Counted from the first letter of the stretch, positions 20,251 to 31,215 are shown. The stretch is 64,000 bases of DNA from Phaeosaccion multiseriatum (GCA_965112735.1 OZ218958.1:620001-684000); one strand, 5' to 3'. Numbers and translations: made by a program. Notes: generated from the sequence alone by a model not told the origin.

Positions 20251-20784
20251 TCTTGTGTTGTTGTTGTGTCGTTCTTCTTCATGAGAAGAGCCCCCCCGAG
20301 CAGCTAAAACGAACGATTCAGCCAGCCATAATAGTACTTCAGTTTGTGATCCAAGAGCACGCTCACGCTCGCTTACTGTGAGCCGTGCCTGCCACTTGGC
20401 TGAGTCAGCCAAACTCGCTGGCCTACGCTTCTCATCGCTCCACCGGCCCTCCTCTACTTATTCGCGCTGCGCCCGCCTCGACCTCTCGCGAGTCGTACAG
20501 CGCGTGTTGCTTCTCGCTCCTCCCGCTTCTCTGCCCCCCCCCCCCCACCCCGTGCCGCTATGCACAATTTCGCCACACTCGCCCGGTGAGGCTTCCCCTT
20601 GCCTGCTGCTCTTCGAAGCGCTCGGCCACGACGGAGCGTCGCTGGGCGAGCGGCTTCTGCGCTCTACGCAACCTGCAGCTACCGGAACATCTGACTACCC
20701 CCCTTCGAGCCTTCCTCTCGACGTCTGCAGCGAATGGGGGAGAGTCTTTCTCGAGGCGGATCACTGGGGAGGCCTCTGGGCTCC
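20251..20784. other. Intergenic, nothing convincing
   Basis: Pyrimidine-rich sequence with overlapping short frames (20378-20815) that lack family marks or consistent splice sites. No gene is called. Confidence 0.4.
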
Positions 20785-21080
20785 CCCCCCAATAATGGTT
20801 TCCGATATGGCATGAACAAGTGCCCTTTATTCTCTCCTCCTTTCCCCCCCCCCCTACACCACACTTGGCCCACTACTATGGCGTCCCTTCTCAGGAGGGT
20901 ATTCGATGCCATTAAAGATTACAAATACGATGCGGGCAACTGTCGTATCCGATGGCCTTGCTGCTGGAACTCCGCGGCCCCTCTAGTACTTCGACTGGGG
21001 CCATTGGAAAACTGGGCACATCACCTTTTTTTGTATTGTTTTGCCGGCGGTGCTCTTTTACGGGGTCGCGGGAATTCTCT
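20785..21080 (+). pseudogene. Decayed, internally deleted copy of the M membrane-protein gene
   Basis: 20798-20945 matches the leader and first codons of the gene at 31310. It has the same GGTTTCCGAT and AACnAGTGCCC words, then ATGGCGTCCCTTCTCAGG and the DYKYDA.NCRIRW codons. At about 20950 the sequence jumps directly to a segment equivalent to 33143-33260 (GGAACTCCGCGG, then TTTTGCCGGCGGTGCTCTTTTAC). Roughly 1.8 kb, including the intron and most membrane segments, is missing. Point changes and small indels break the frame. It is a relic, not a processed copy with a poly-A tail. Confidence 0.85.
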
Positions 21081-22845
21081 TTCCATGTTGTTAGACTTAG
21101 CTAACAGCAGCTCTTGCGTCCTCAGCTTTCTCGCGTGCAACTAAAGAAGCTAAGTAGCATGGATGTCTTTGCTTTACTGCTACATACCTAAGGGTGGTAA
21201 GAGGGCATTGAGGCTTAGTAAGAGGGACAACTGAGCAACTGAGCACGTCAGGACGCGAGGCCGTCTTCCCTCATGAACTCTCCCTCCCCCCCCCAAAGCC
21301 CAGGCGTAAAAGCCGCCCGTGAGGAGACGAAGAAGGCAGAGGGGGGGTAGAGGGAAAGACCGACAGTTGGAGGCAATGCTCGCTGCAAACACTCACCCAT
21401 TTCCTCTCCCATATGCACTGAGCAACACATGACGCGTCGCTCGTGCTCGTCTGTACACATGGCCGACGATCATTCGGGCCGAGACGCACGGACGAGATGG
21501 GCGGGAAAGCTTCGCGCATCGAGAGCGAGGTACCATGCAACACCAAAAAAGGAGCGGTGCATGGCGGCGGGAGAGTGAACAGCGCGAGCGGTGCGAAAGA
21601 GGCAGTGCTTCTCTAGGGCCGGAGTGCGCTCTGGAGAGAGGCGCCACGGGTCGTGTGTGGCCCAGGGAGTGCTGCTGCCTCGACAAGGTGTGAGTGGGGG
21701 GCGTTGGTGCATGGACCTGCAGACATCGTAGGGGTTTTGCTCTTCTAAGGAGGGGGGCAGGCTAGGTAGGAGGCGTTCTAGGCGTACACACACGCTTGTT
21801 AGAAATACTTCGTAAGAATGATATAGCCCCTACACGTCGCAGAGAAGTATGTATCCGAAAGGAGAACTTGAGGGGCTCTCTTGGACAGACATGTGTATTG
21901 AGAAACGCCCATGTGTCGTTTCGTGAGTTGTCGAGCGGTGCAATCAACGGGAGCGAGAGCGACGCTGTTGAATGGCCTTGCACTCGCTCTGTGCGATCCA
22001 TAGGTCACAGAGTTACGCATGTCTCGCAGTCACCCCCCATTGTGAAAGGCATCAGACAGATGTAAGTGAATTCCCTCACGTGGGGAAGGACCCACAACCC
22101 CGCCGAGAAAGGAAGAAATGGCTGCCTACGCCTGGGCCATTGACTTATGGCTCCGTGTCTCTGACGCCTCTTCATTTTTTCCCAGGGGAAAGGACCCTGA
22201 TAGGCAGAGCGTGGCAAGCTATTGAGAGAGCCCTCCTTCCTCTTCGCTTGTAGTGGGGCACGCCTGGGGAGAAGGGGCTTGTCTTGAGTCAGGGTTTGGT
22301 CGGCTTGGTTCCCTCCCGCTCTCACCTAGCTTAGCGCTGCGTTGGCCTCTTCTTGCACAGAGAGTGAAGTGGAAGGACCGTGACAGGCCGCGAGGAAAAC
22401 ACGGCGAGGGACCCCTCCTTCCCCGACACTCTTCGTGCGACACGTCTGAGGGGGACGGGCATCGCCGGCTTGCTTCCCCCGATTTTCTCTTCCTCCCCCC
22501 TCTCGCCCTCTCCTGCGACAGGCTGGGGAGCGACAGGTCAACCCGTCCTCACCATGCCGCAGCAGGCCAGAGCACCCGAGGTAAGGGCACAGGAGGGGCT
22601 CGCTCGGTGACCCGTCGTAGGAGCAAGGTGGATAATGTGAGGGTAGCGAGCGGAAATGAGTCTCCCTTTCAAAGGGGAGCGCGCCCAGCGTAAGCGGATG
22701 ACAACGTATCAGAGGAGTGTTTGCGTTAGGCTCTTGAAGGAATGCTCCTCCAGTCCAGTGTACTGAGCGCGATTCGCCATTCCCCACCTTCGCTTGTCGC
22801 CCTCACTGTCTTCTCTCCCCAACGCTGCACGCATGGGCAAGCAAG
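21081..22845. other. Intergenic region upstream of the ankyrin gene
   Basis: No supportable gene. One possible detail is a short upstream exon for the ankyrin gene: ATG at 22554, nine codons, then a good donor GAG/GTAAGG, in phase with a splice onto the ATG at 22846. The upstream 1.4 kb is of ordinary composition with short frames only. Confidence 0.4.
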
Positions 22846-25800
22846 ATGCAACGACTCTATGAGGCCATCGTTGGAATGGAAAGCCTCTCCACTGTGAGAG
22901 CGCTGGTTAGGAAGCTCGTCGCCAAGCACGGCAAAGCGATCTTGGAGAAGCCTGTCGACGAAGACGGCTTTACAGCTATGATATGGGCTGCGAGATACGA
23001 TCGACTGGATGTCGTTGACCTTCTGCTGCAGGAGGGGGCCTCCTTCAGCACCGGGGGAGGGTCGCACGGGACCACGCCATTGATAGAGGCTAGCTGGTCG
23101 GGACATAACGAGGTGGTGGAGCGGCTTCTCTCTGCAGGAGCAAAGGTGGACGCAGCGGACAACAATAGTGTAACACCCCTCCGCCGTGCTGCTGCTGACG
23201 GTCACGAGGCCGTGGTGGAGCGGCTTCTCTCTGCAGGAGCAAAGGTGGAGACAGCGAACAACAAGGGTGCAACACCCCTCCACTTTGCTGTTCATGGAGG
23301 TCACGAGGCCGTATGTGAGCGGCTTCTCTCTGCAGGAGCAAAGGTGGAGACAGCGGACAACGATGGTACAACGCCCCTCCGCTTTGCTGCTCAAGAAGGT
23401 CACAAGGCCGTGGTGGAGCGGCTTCTCTCTGCAGGAGCAAAGGTGGAGACAGCGGCCAACGATGGTGCAACGCCCCTCCACCTTGCTGCTCAAGAAGGTC
23501 ACGAGGCCGTGGTGGAGCGGCTTCTCTCTGCAGGAGCAAAGGTGGACGCAGCGGGCAACAATAGTGCAACACCCCTCCACCTTGCTGCTGATAACGGTCA
23601 CGAGGCCGTGGTGGGGCGGCTTCTCTCTGCAGGAGCAAACGTGGCGACAGAGGACAACGATGGTACAACGCCCCTCCACTTTGCTGCTCAAGAAGGTCAC
23701 GAGGCCGTGGTGGAGCGGCTTCTCTCTGCAGGAGCAAAGGTGGAGACAGCGGACAACGATGTTCTAACGCCCCTCTACCTTGCTGCTCAAGATGGTCACG
23801 AGGCCGTGGTGGAGCGGCTTCTCTCTGCAGGAGCAAAGGTAGAGACAGCGGACAACGATGGTACAACGCCCCTCCACCTTGCTGCTCATGGAGGTCACGA
23901 GGCCGTGGTGGAGCGGCTTCTCTCTGCAGGAGCAAAGGTGGAGACAGCGGCCAACGATGGTGCAACGCCCCTCGGCCTTGCTGCTCAAGAAGGTCACGAG
24001 GCCGTGGTGGAGCGGCTTCTCTCTGCAGGAGCAAAGGTGGAGACAGCGGACAACAAGGGTGCAACACCCCACCACTTTGCTGTTCATGGAGGTCACGAGG
24101 CCGTGGTGGAGCGGCTTCTCTCTGCAGGAGCAAAGGTGGAGACAGCGGACAACGATGGTACAACGCCCCTCTACCTTGCTGCTCAAGAAGGTCACGAGGC
24201 CGTGGTGGAGCGGCTTCTCTCTGCGGGAGCAAAGGTGGAGACAACGAACAAACATGGTGCAACACCCCTCCACTTTGCTGTTCATGGAGGTCACGAGGCC
24301 GTGGTGGAGCGGCTTCTCTCTGCGGGAGCAAAGGTGGACGCAGCGGACAACAATAGTGCAACACCCCTCCACCTTGCTGCTACTGACGGTCACGAGGCCG
24401 TGGTGGAGCGGCTTCTCTCTGCAGGAGCAAAGGTGGCGACAGCGAACAACAAGGGTGCAACACCCCTCCGCCTTGCTGCTGAAGTAGGTCACGAGGCCGT
24501 GGTGGAGCGGCTTCTCTCTGCAGGAGCAAAGGTGGAGACAGCGAACAACAAGGGTGCAACACCCCTCCACCTTGCTGCTGATAACGGTCACGAGGCCGTG
24601 GTGGAGCGGCTTCTTTCTGCGGGAGCCAGAGTGGAGACAGCGGACAACCAGGGTGCAACGCCCCTCCACTTTGCTGCTCAAGAAGGTCACGAGGCCGTGG
24701 TGGAGCGGCTTCTCTCTGCAGGAGCAAGGGTGGAGACAGCGGCCAACAATAGTGCAACACCCCTCCACCTTGCTGCTGCTAACGGTCACGAGGCCGTGGT
24801 GGAGCGGCTTCTCTCTGCAGGAGCAAACGTGGCGACAGCGGCCAACGATGGTACAACGCCCCTCCACTTTGCTGCTCAAGAAGGTCACGAGGCCGTGGTG
24901 GAGCGGCTTCTCTCTGCAGGAGCAAAGGTGGAGACAGCGGCCAACGATGGTGTAACGCCCCTCTACCTTGCTGCTCAAGAAGGTCACGAGGCCGTGGTGG
25001 AGCGGCTTCTCTCTGCAGGAGCAAAGGAGGCGACAGCGGACAACGATGGTATAACGCCCCTCCACTTTTCTGCTCAAGAAGGTCACGAGGCCGTGGTGGA
25101 GCGGCTTCTCTCTGCAGGAGCAAAGGTGGAGACAGCGGCCAACGATGGTGCAACGCCCCTCGGCCTTGCTGCTCAAGAAGGTCACGAGGCCGTGGTGGAG
25201 CGGCTTCTCTCTGCAGGAGCAAAGGTGGAGACAGCGGCCAACGATGGTGCAACGCCCCTCGGCCTTGCTGCTCAAGAAGGTCACGAGGCCGTGGTGGAGC
25301 GGCTTCTCTCTGCGGGAGCAAAGGTGGAGACAACGAACAAACATGGTGCAACACCCCTCCACTTTGCTGCTCAAGAAGGTCACGAGGCCGTGGTGGAGCG
25401 GCTTCTCTCTGCGGGAGCAAAGGTGGAGACAACGAACAAACATGGTGCAACGCCCCTCCACTTTGCTGTTCATGGAGGTCACGAGGCCGTGGTGGAGCGG
25501 CTTCTCTCTACAGGAGCAAAGGTGGAGACAGCGGACAACAAGGGTGCAACGCCCCTCCACTTTGCTGTTCATGGAGGTCATGAGGCCGTGGTGGAGCGGC
25601 TTCTCTCTGCAGGAGCAAAGGTGGAGAAAACGACCAAACATGGTGCATCACCCCTCCACATTGCTGCTCAAGAAGGTCACGAGGCCGTGGTGGAGCGGCT
25701 TCTCTCTGCAGGAGCAAGGGTGGAGACAGCGGACAACGATGGTGCAACACCCCTCCGCCTTGCTGCTCAAAATGGACACGAGGCCGTGGTGGAGCGGCTT

Positions 25801-26931
25801 CTCTCTGCAGGAGCAAAGGTGGACGCAGCGGCCAACAAGGGTGCAACACCCCTCCGCCTTGCTGCTGAAGTAGGTCACGAGGCCGTGGTGGAGCGGCTTC
25901 TCTCTGCAGGAGCAAAGGTAGAGACAGCGGCCAACGATGGTACAACGCCCCTCCACTTTGCTGCTCAAGAAGGTCGTGAGGCCGTGGTGGAGCGGCTTCT
26001 CTCTGCAGGAGCAAAGGTGGAGACAGCGGCCAACGATGGTACAACGCCCCTCTACCTTGCTGCTCAAGAAGGTCACGAGGCCGTGGTGGAGCGGCTTCTC
26101 TCTGCAGGAGCAAAGGTAGAGACAGCGGACAACGATGGTACAACGCCCCTCTACCTTGCTGTTCAAGAAGGTCACGAGGCCGTGGTGGAGCGGCTTCTCT
26201 CTACAGGAGCAAAGGTGGAGACAGCGGACAACAAGGGTGCAACGCCCCTCCACTTTGCTGTTCATGGAGGTCATGAGGCCGTGGTGGAGCGGCTTCTCTC
26301 TGCAGGAGCAAAGGTGGAGACAGCGGACAACGATGGTACAACGCCCCTCTACCTTGCTGCTCAAGAAGGTCACGAGGCCGTGGTGGAGCGGCTTCTCTCT
26401 ACAGGAGCAAGGGTGGAGACAGCGGCCAACGATGGTACAACGCCCCTCCACCTTGCTGCTGAAAATGGTCACGAGGCCGTGGTGGAGCGGCTTCTCTCTG
26501 CAGGAGCAAAGGTGGCGACAGCGGACAAGGATGGTGTAACACCCCTCCACCTTGCTGCTCAGTATGGACGCGAGGCCGTCGTCGCTCGTCTTACCTCTGC
26601 CGGATCCCCGATCGATGCACCGACATCGAACGGCGCCACCCCACTGCTTCGCGCCATCTACAACAATCATCACGGCATTGTGCGGCAGCTCCTGTCGGCC
26701 GATGCCTCGGTGGACAAGGCCTTGGCTGCGGCACGGAGGCTTCAACTCGGCCCAGAGATTGAGCAGCGGCTCACAGACGCAGCAGCAGCCTTCTTCCGAT
26801 CGCAGACTACACTGGACCTTATGCGAAGGACCGATCCGACCTTCTGCAAGGAGAGGGGGATGCCGCCGCTGGAGAGGCCCTGGAGTGTCGGTAGTGAGAC
26901 GTGGGAGAGCATGGCGGAGGAAATGCGCTGA
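22846..26931 (+). CDS. Giant ankyrin-repeat protein with 35 near-identical repeats
   Basis: One 1361-residue frame. Residues ~1-90 hold two diverged ankyrin repeats (GFTAMIWAARYDRLDVVDLLLQ). Then come 35 repeats of exactly 33 residues (23116-26581) with the consensus GHEAVVERLLSAGAKVE and TPLHLAAQE. Two diverged repeats and a ~90-residue tail follow, ending WESMAEEMR. The repeat pattern matches canonical ankyrin helices, so this is a long solenoid for protein binding. No kinase, death or membrane domain is visible. The DNA of the units is nearly identical, which indicates recent expansion or ongoing conversion; repeat number probably varies between strains. The ATG at 22846 is the first in frame, but a short 5' exon at 22554 is possible. 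The long open frames in other readings of this block are by-products of the 99-bp period. Confidence 0.9.
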   Translation: MQRLYEAIVGMESLSTVRALVRKLVAKHGKAILEKPVDEDGFTAMIWAARYDRLDVVDLLLQEGASFSTGGGSHGTTPLIEASWSGHNEVVERLLSAGAKVDAADNNSVTPLRRAAADGHEAVVERLLSAGAKVETANNKGATPLHFAVHGGHEAVCERLLSAGAKVETADNDGTTPLRFAAQEGHKAVVERLLSAGAKVETAANDGATPLHLAAQEGHEAVVERLLSAGAKVDAAGNNSATPLHLAADNGHEAVVGRLLSAGANVATEDNDGTTPLHFAAQEGHEAVVERLLSAGAKVETADNDVLTPLYLAAQDGHEAVVERLLSAGAKVETADNDGTTPLHLAAHGGHEAVVERLLSAGAKVETAANDGATPLGLAAQEGHEAVVERLLSAGAKVETADNKGATPHHFAVHGGHEAVVERLLSAGAKVETADNDGTTPLYLAAQEGHEAVVERLLSAGAKVETTNKHGATPLHFAVHGGHEAVVERLLSAGAKVDAADNNSATPLHLAATDGHEAVVERLLSAGAKVATANNKGATPLRLAAEVGHEAVVERLLSAGAKVETANNKGATPLHLAADNGHEAVVERLLSAGARVETADNQGATPLHFAAQEGHEAVVERLLSAGARVETAANNSATPLHLAAANGHEAVVERLLSAGANVATAANDGTTPLHFAAQEGHEAVVERLLSAGAKVETAANDGVTPLYLAAQEGHEAVVERLLSAGAKEATADNDGITPLHFSAQEGHEAVVERLLSAGAKVETAANDGATPLGLAAQEGHEAVVERLLSAGAKVETAANDGATPLGLAAQEGHEAVVERLLSAGAKVETTNKHGATPLHFAAQEGHEAVVERLLSAGAKVETTNKHGATPLHFAVHGGHEAVVERLLSTGAKVETADNKGATPLHFAVHGGHEAVVERLLSAGAKVEKTTKHGASPLHIAAQEGHEAVVERLLSAGARVETADNDGATPLRLAAQNGHEAVVERLLSAGAKVDAAANKGATPLRLAAEVGHEAVVERLLSAGAKVETAANDGTTPLHFAAQEGREAVVERLLSAGAKVETAANDGTTPLYLAAQEGHEAVVERLLSAGAKVETADNDGTTPLYLAVQEGHEAVVERLLSTGAKVETADNKGATPLHFAVHGGHEAVVERLLSAGAKVETADNDGTTPLYLAAQEGHEAVVERLLSTGARVETAANDGTTPLHLAAENGHEAVVERLLSAGAKVATADKDGVTPLHLAAQYGREAVVARLTSAGSPIDAPTSNGATPLLRAIYNNHHGIVRQLLSADASVDKALAAARRLQLGPEIEQRLTDAAAAFFRSQTTLDLMRRTDPTFCKERGMPPLERPWSVGSETWESMAEEMR
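23116..26581. repeat. 99-bp tandem array, 35 units
   Basis: Each unit contains CGGCTTCTCTCTGCAGGAGC and CACGAGGCCGTGGTGGAG with few changes. The period is an exact multiple of three throughout. Variation is concentrated in the words coding for the ankyrin loop (ACAGCGGACAACGATGGT and variants), which are shuffled between units as in gene conversion. Confidence 0.95.
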
Positions 26932-27712
26932 AGTCAAGAGAAGGGGGCCTGAATGAGATGCGAAATGGAAGGGGGACAAGACGACTGAGACTAAAGAGGA
27001 CTGCTCTCGCTCGCATGCACCAGTCAGGCCATGGGGAGTATGGGCATACCACGATGCGATGCGAGAGAGGCACCGTCTATGGCACCTTCAGAGAGACTTG
27101 GCGGGAATGACTTTGGGATCGAAGCAAAAGGAACGGGGTTGGGGGGGGGGGGGTGAGATTCACACAGGTGTAGTAAACAGATTCACACTGGGGTAGCTAG
27201 CAAATAGTTCAACACAGTGCTTGAGCTTGTGAGGCGAAGGACTTTCTTTGGGTACGACGCACATCGGGAGTTCCGCTCGCTCGGGTGGGCGGAGGCATTC
27301 CAAAATCGAGTTTTGCCCAAAAGGTTCTTGGGTCGTGCGCCGCAGGCGGGCACAGCAATTGGTCGTAGATTGGAGGGGGGCAGCGCCCCAGATAAACCAC
27401 ATAGTAACACACAGCGGAAGTGGTCGTAGATTGGAGGGGGCACAATTCCCCTGATGGCCGGCACAAGCGCATACGCGAAGGTGATGCCAGCAGTGGGGTG
27501 CTGTGCTCGTGTGGAGGCAAAGGCAAGCCACACGCTCATCGAGGCAGCGGCTGTGCAGTCCAGTCGGAGTAATACCCACTCACTCACACTCACTCACTCA
27601 TTCACTGACACTCACCTCACTCGCTCACTCACTCAATCCCGTCATCGAGCAGAGTCTTGTGACCCACTGCTGCTCCCTCCAACTGCTACTTGCTGGTGCA
27701 AAGCTTGTGCCC
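26932..27712. other. Intergenic
   Basis: No gene seen. It contains a 13-base G run at 27138, a duplicated word (TGGTCGTAGATTGGAGGGGG at about 27359 and 27420) and a (CTCA)n tract near 27580-27635. Confidence 0.4.
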
Positions 27713-27758
27713 ACGTGAGCTGGCTGTGTTGAAACGACATCACCCCTCTCGTCGGGAT

Positions 27759-27836
27759 GTGCCTAGGAAACCGACATTCTTATTATACCCCAGAATATAT
27801 GTGACCGGAAACCCTCAGGCAGGACAACCTAGCACA
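27759..27836 (-). mobile_element. Solo-LTR relic of the chromovirus family
   Basis: Reverse complement of the first ~76 bp of the LTR at 1419, with a few substitutions and a 2-bp insertion. Weaker similarity continues to about 27740. No internal element sequence is nearby. Confidence 0.85.
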
Positions 27837-29293
27837 CACGTGTTGCGATAGTGAGAGTGTCAGCTATCAAGAGAGACAATGGTTCGGTCTTTGGAGGCTG
27901 TTGTATAGGTCTAGATATCGACATTTGTGACCGAGCAGTATTTCGAGATACAGTATCGAGGTATCCGGGTGGGCAAGGCCTATGGCCACGCCTTCAGCCG
28001 CTTCCTTTGACGCATCTCTCAGTAGGTTTTAACAATGCAAGAGCTGACACTTCCGAAGCTTGTCACTCTTCTGGTAGAGGAGATATCGCAACACGACACC
28101 GGGCCTCTGTCGCTCAGCTCTCCAATAGTAGCCACAGGGTCAGCAGGCTGCCAACTTGCCCACACGGGCAGGGGGAGCCGCCACACACCCGAGCCAATGG
28201 CAGTGACACTGAAGCCAACCAACCACCAACCCTCCACGCGCCCCGCCCGCCTGCCTCGGGGGGGGGGGTTCCGCCCATTGAGGGCTTCGTCCGTCTACTG
28301 CCTTCCGCACCATTCCTCCCAGGGTAAGTCTTTCTATTGTTTCACCGAAGACAAAGGACTGGAGGATGACGCACAGGACGGAGGCCCACACCCGCTCCTC
28401 TCCATGCCTCCCCTTTAGCTCCCATCCCTTCGCTCACATCGTGTCATGTCACATGCATAATCCAAAGCAAAGGGGGTATGGGCAAAGTGTTTTGGGTGTG
28501 GGATCAGAGAGAGAGAGAAGAGAGAGATATAAACTCCAACTCGAAGCTCGTATTCTGTACCTCTTTGTTCAACAGGTCGCGCGATTCACTTTTTCTCCCC
28601 ATCCTGCTGCGAAAGTCCTGCTCCTTGGCAGTAAGTAGTAAGGCAGCAAATGTCTTCCACCTGCTGGTGCACGTGTTGGTACTCCACATTGCCTCACCGC
28701 TGGGCCCGCCGTCATGGTACGGAACACCCTGCAGAGTCGTGCTCGCTGAGTTGACGATGAGAAAACATCGAAGAATGCTCGGCCGACTGTCGAGCTGTTG
28801 CTGAATCATCACATTCCCCTCCCCTCCCCCCTCCCACGGGCAACCCCCGGGGGGTAAGGCTGCGTCAGAAGCGCGCGGCGTAGTGTAGCCTGAGTCGCTG
28901 CACTTTCTCCTTTCTTTTCTCCTTCTCAGCGGCTCTCCTTCTCTGCTGCTGCTCGGTGATTGGGTTGGGGCCTGTGTCCCACGCACGCCCACACACATGC
29001 AGATACGCACACACAGAGAGAGAGAGCGACACACTCATACACCCTCTTTCTGGGCCTTGTAGTGAGTCTTGGCGATGTCCATCCTTCCTCATCTCATCGC
29101 GCTGTAAAGCAAGTATCGCGTTCTGTGAGCATGGGGGGGCGTCAGGGTCGTGGTCCGTCCTGTCACAGCTGTTCCCACTGCATACCCACAACCGACCAGA
29201 CTAGCACCAGACTAGCATCAGACTTGACGCCGGTCCAAAGAGAGAGAGAGCTCAGTGGAGTGGGTCGAGTGAGTGATGAGTGACGATTCTCAC

Positions 29294-29296
29294 CAC

Positions 29297-29327
<31 letters not shown>

Positions 29328-29384
29328 TCTTTGTTCGGTGAATGATGTGAATGATGCTGTTCCATCGTCGTCGTCGTCATCATC

Positions 29385-29416
<32 letters not shown>

Positions 29417-29460
29417 CATCATCATCCTCATCATCATCATCATCGTCGTCGTCGTCATCA
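29294..29460. repeat. (CAT/CGT)n microsatellite in the tetraspanin 3' flank
   Basis: ATC/GTC trinucleotide array just downstream of the tetraspanin stop codon. Equivalent arrays sit at 35286-35443, 37860-38016 and 40430-40584, downstream of each tetraspanin 3' copy. Confidence 0.85.
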
Positions 29461-30061
29461 TCACCTCCGACTTGGCTCCTCCACGTAGTAGTCGCCATAG
29501 CCGTACACCACTGCCTGATAGCGCTTCTTGCTTCGACACACGAGCGCACAGGACGCACTCAGCAGCACGATTTGCACCACAGAGAAGGCGATGCCCACCT
29601 CAGACAGAGAAGTCAGGCGAGAGCTCGACAGCTGCTCGAAGTGGGTGGAGCAAGTTTGTCTGTGGGGTTGGGGTTTGGTGTGTGTTTCCAAGTTGGGATG
29701 GAGTAGGGGAAGGTTGTTTGAGGGGTAGGTGGGGGGGGTTGGTTAGATGATACGTTTGGTTTGTTTGCTGCTTGCTTGCTTGATTTGCGTATTTGTTTTG
29801 CTTGTTTGCCAGCAACTATGTACTGAAGCACTCACGAGAAGGGAGTGGGGCAGTCGAGGTAGGCAGGGTTCTGACTCTGATCCGTGGCACTGCTCCAGCC
29901 GCAGCAGTCGCCACTATCAAAGAGCTGCTGGAACCACGCGAACTTTCTCGGATCGGTCTTGGCCTGCGAGGCGAGGTCCTCCCAGTTGGAGAGGTACACG
30001 GCACCGAACTCTGACGTCACGTAACCGTCGACAGTTGCCACGTAGAGCGCGATGGATAAGC
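29461..30061 (-). pseudogene. 5'-truncated tetraspanin copy (last two exons only)
   Basis: Exons at 30061-29836 and 29659-29461 are equivalent to exons 4 and 5 of the intact gene at 40585-42500. They have the same lengths (226 and 199 bp), the same splice sites and an intact frame through the large loop (DCCGWSSATDQ, YLDCPTPF) and TM4. Exons 1-3 are absent: upstream of exon 4 lies an 841-bp (GGGA)n tract and then unrelated DNA. Without a start and TM1-TM3 it cannot make a tetraspanin, although the retained exons look undamaged, so truncation is fairly recent. Confidence 0.85.
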
Positions 30062-30083
30062 CTGGGGAGGGGAGGGAAGGGGG

Positions 30084-30924
30084 GGGAGGGAGGGAGGGAG
30101 GGAGGGAGGGAGGGAGGGAGGGAGGGAGGGAGGGAGGGAGGGAGGGAGGGAGGGAGGGAGGGAGGGAGGGAGGGAGGGAGGGAGGGAGGGAGGGAGGGAG
30201 GGAGGGAGGGAGGGAGGGAGGGAGGGAGGGAGGGAGGGAGGGAGGGAGGGAGGGAGGGAGGGAGGGAGGGAGGGAGGGAGGGAGGGAGGGAGGGAGGGAG
30301 GGAGGGAGGGAGGGAGGGAGGGAGGGAGGGAGGGAGGGAGGGAGGGAGGGAGGGAGGGAGGGAGGGAGGGAGGGAGGGAGGGAGGGAGGGAGGGAGGGAG
30401 GGAGGGAGGGAGGGAGGGAGGGAGGGAGGGAGGGAGGGAGGGAGGGAGGGAGGGAGGGAGGGAGGGAGGGAGGGAGGGAGGGAGGGAGGGAGGGAGGGAG
30501 GGAGGGAGGGAGGGAGGGAGGGAGGGAGGGAGGGAGGGAGGGAGGGAGGGAGGGAGGGAGGGAGGGAGGGAGGGAGGGAGGGAGGGAGGGAGGGAGGGAG
30601 GGAGGGAGGGAGGGAGGGAGGGAGGGAGGGAGGGAGGGAGGGAGGGAGGGAGGGAGGGAGGGAGGGAGGGAGGGAGGGAGGGAGGGAGGGAGGGAGGGAG
30701 GGAGGGAGGGAGGGAGGGAGGGAGGGAGGGAGGGAGGGAGGGAGGGAGGGAGGGAGGGAGGGAGGGAGGGAGGGAGGGAGGGAGGGAGGGAGGGAGGGAG
30801 GGAGGGAGGGAGGGAGGGAGGGAGGGAGGGAGGGAGGGAGGGAGGGAGGGAGGGAGGGAGGGAGGGAGGGAGGGAGGGAGGGAGGGAGGGAGGGAGGGAG
30901 GGAGGGAGGGAGGGAGGGAGGGAG
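30084..30924. repeat. Uninterrupted 841-bp (GGGA)n microsatellite
   Basis: About 210 perfect GGGA units; the A stays in the same phase from 30087 to 30923, with no interruption. It is homopurine on one strand and homopyrimidine on the other, so it can form G-quadruplex or triplex structures. The homologous intron of the intact tetraspanin holds only ~165 bp of the same repeat (41203-41370, one interruption). Confidence 0.97.
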
Positions 30925-31215
30925 TCGACCCTGGACAAGATTATGTGATTACTGATTACGGCCGGCGCAGCCGGCTTGATTACTGATTATGACCGGCGCC
31001 AGCCGGCCTGATTACTGATTATGCGCCAGCCGGGGGCTGATTACTCTATTATGATTACGACCGGCCGGCGCACACCGTAATCTTGTCCAGGGTCGATAGG
31101 CCTAGGCCGGGGGGCTGCGCCAAAAATAGGCCTAGTAGGCCGCGGGCCTGCGGCCCCCGGAGCCGATGGAGGCGCCTGCAGGCGCAGGCGCGCACATCGT
31201 AATCTTGTCCGAGGG
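30925..31215. repeat. Small composite repeat element with inverted ends
   Basis: TCGACCCTGGACAAGATTA (30925-30943) is the exact reverse complement of 31078-31096, and a third, slightly changed copy lies at 31198-31216. Between the first pair are four ~31-bp units of GATTACTGATTA joined to the GC palindrome CCGGCGCAGCCGG. Between the second and third are GGCCTAGG words like those at 7300-7770. It looks like a MITE or foldback element abutting the (GGGA)n tract, about 95 bp upstream of the M gene start. Confidence 0.7.

Larger units (their letters stand above)
27713..30078. repeat. Diverged segmental copy of the M-T intergenic block plus the tetraspanin 3' end
   Basis: From CACGTGAGCTGGCTGTGTTG onwards this stretch is homologous to 34085-35848, then to 40992-41215. 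Substitutions and small indels are visible, and about 370 bp at 28157-28530 are absent from the other copies. It is clearly older than the tandem triplication to its right. It carries an LTR relic, a CAT-type microsatellite and two tetraspanin exons. Confidence 0.85.

Noticed and set aside
20378-20815. Two overlapping plus-strand frames of 136-145 codons
   Set aside because: Pro/Ser/Leu-rich without conserved motifs, and the end overlaps the leader of the decayed M copy.
22726-26979. Very long antisense open frames (324, 424, 625 and 443 codons) over the ankyrin gene
   Set aside because: The 99-bp period keeps every frame open if one unit is open. Their products are repeats of the reverse complement, with no family resemblance and no splice or start context.
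29163-29558. Asp-rich and Met-rich frames near the CAT arrays
   Set aside because: Microsatellite translation downstream of the tetraspanin stop codon.
29747-30955. 400-codon frames of Arg-Glu-Gly-Gly or Pro-Ser-Leu-Pro repeats
   Set aside because: They are translations of the (GGGA)n microsatellite, open in several frames on both strands.
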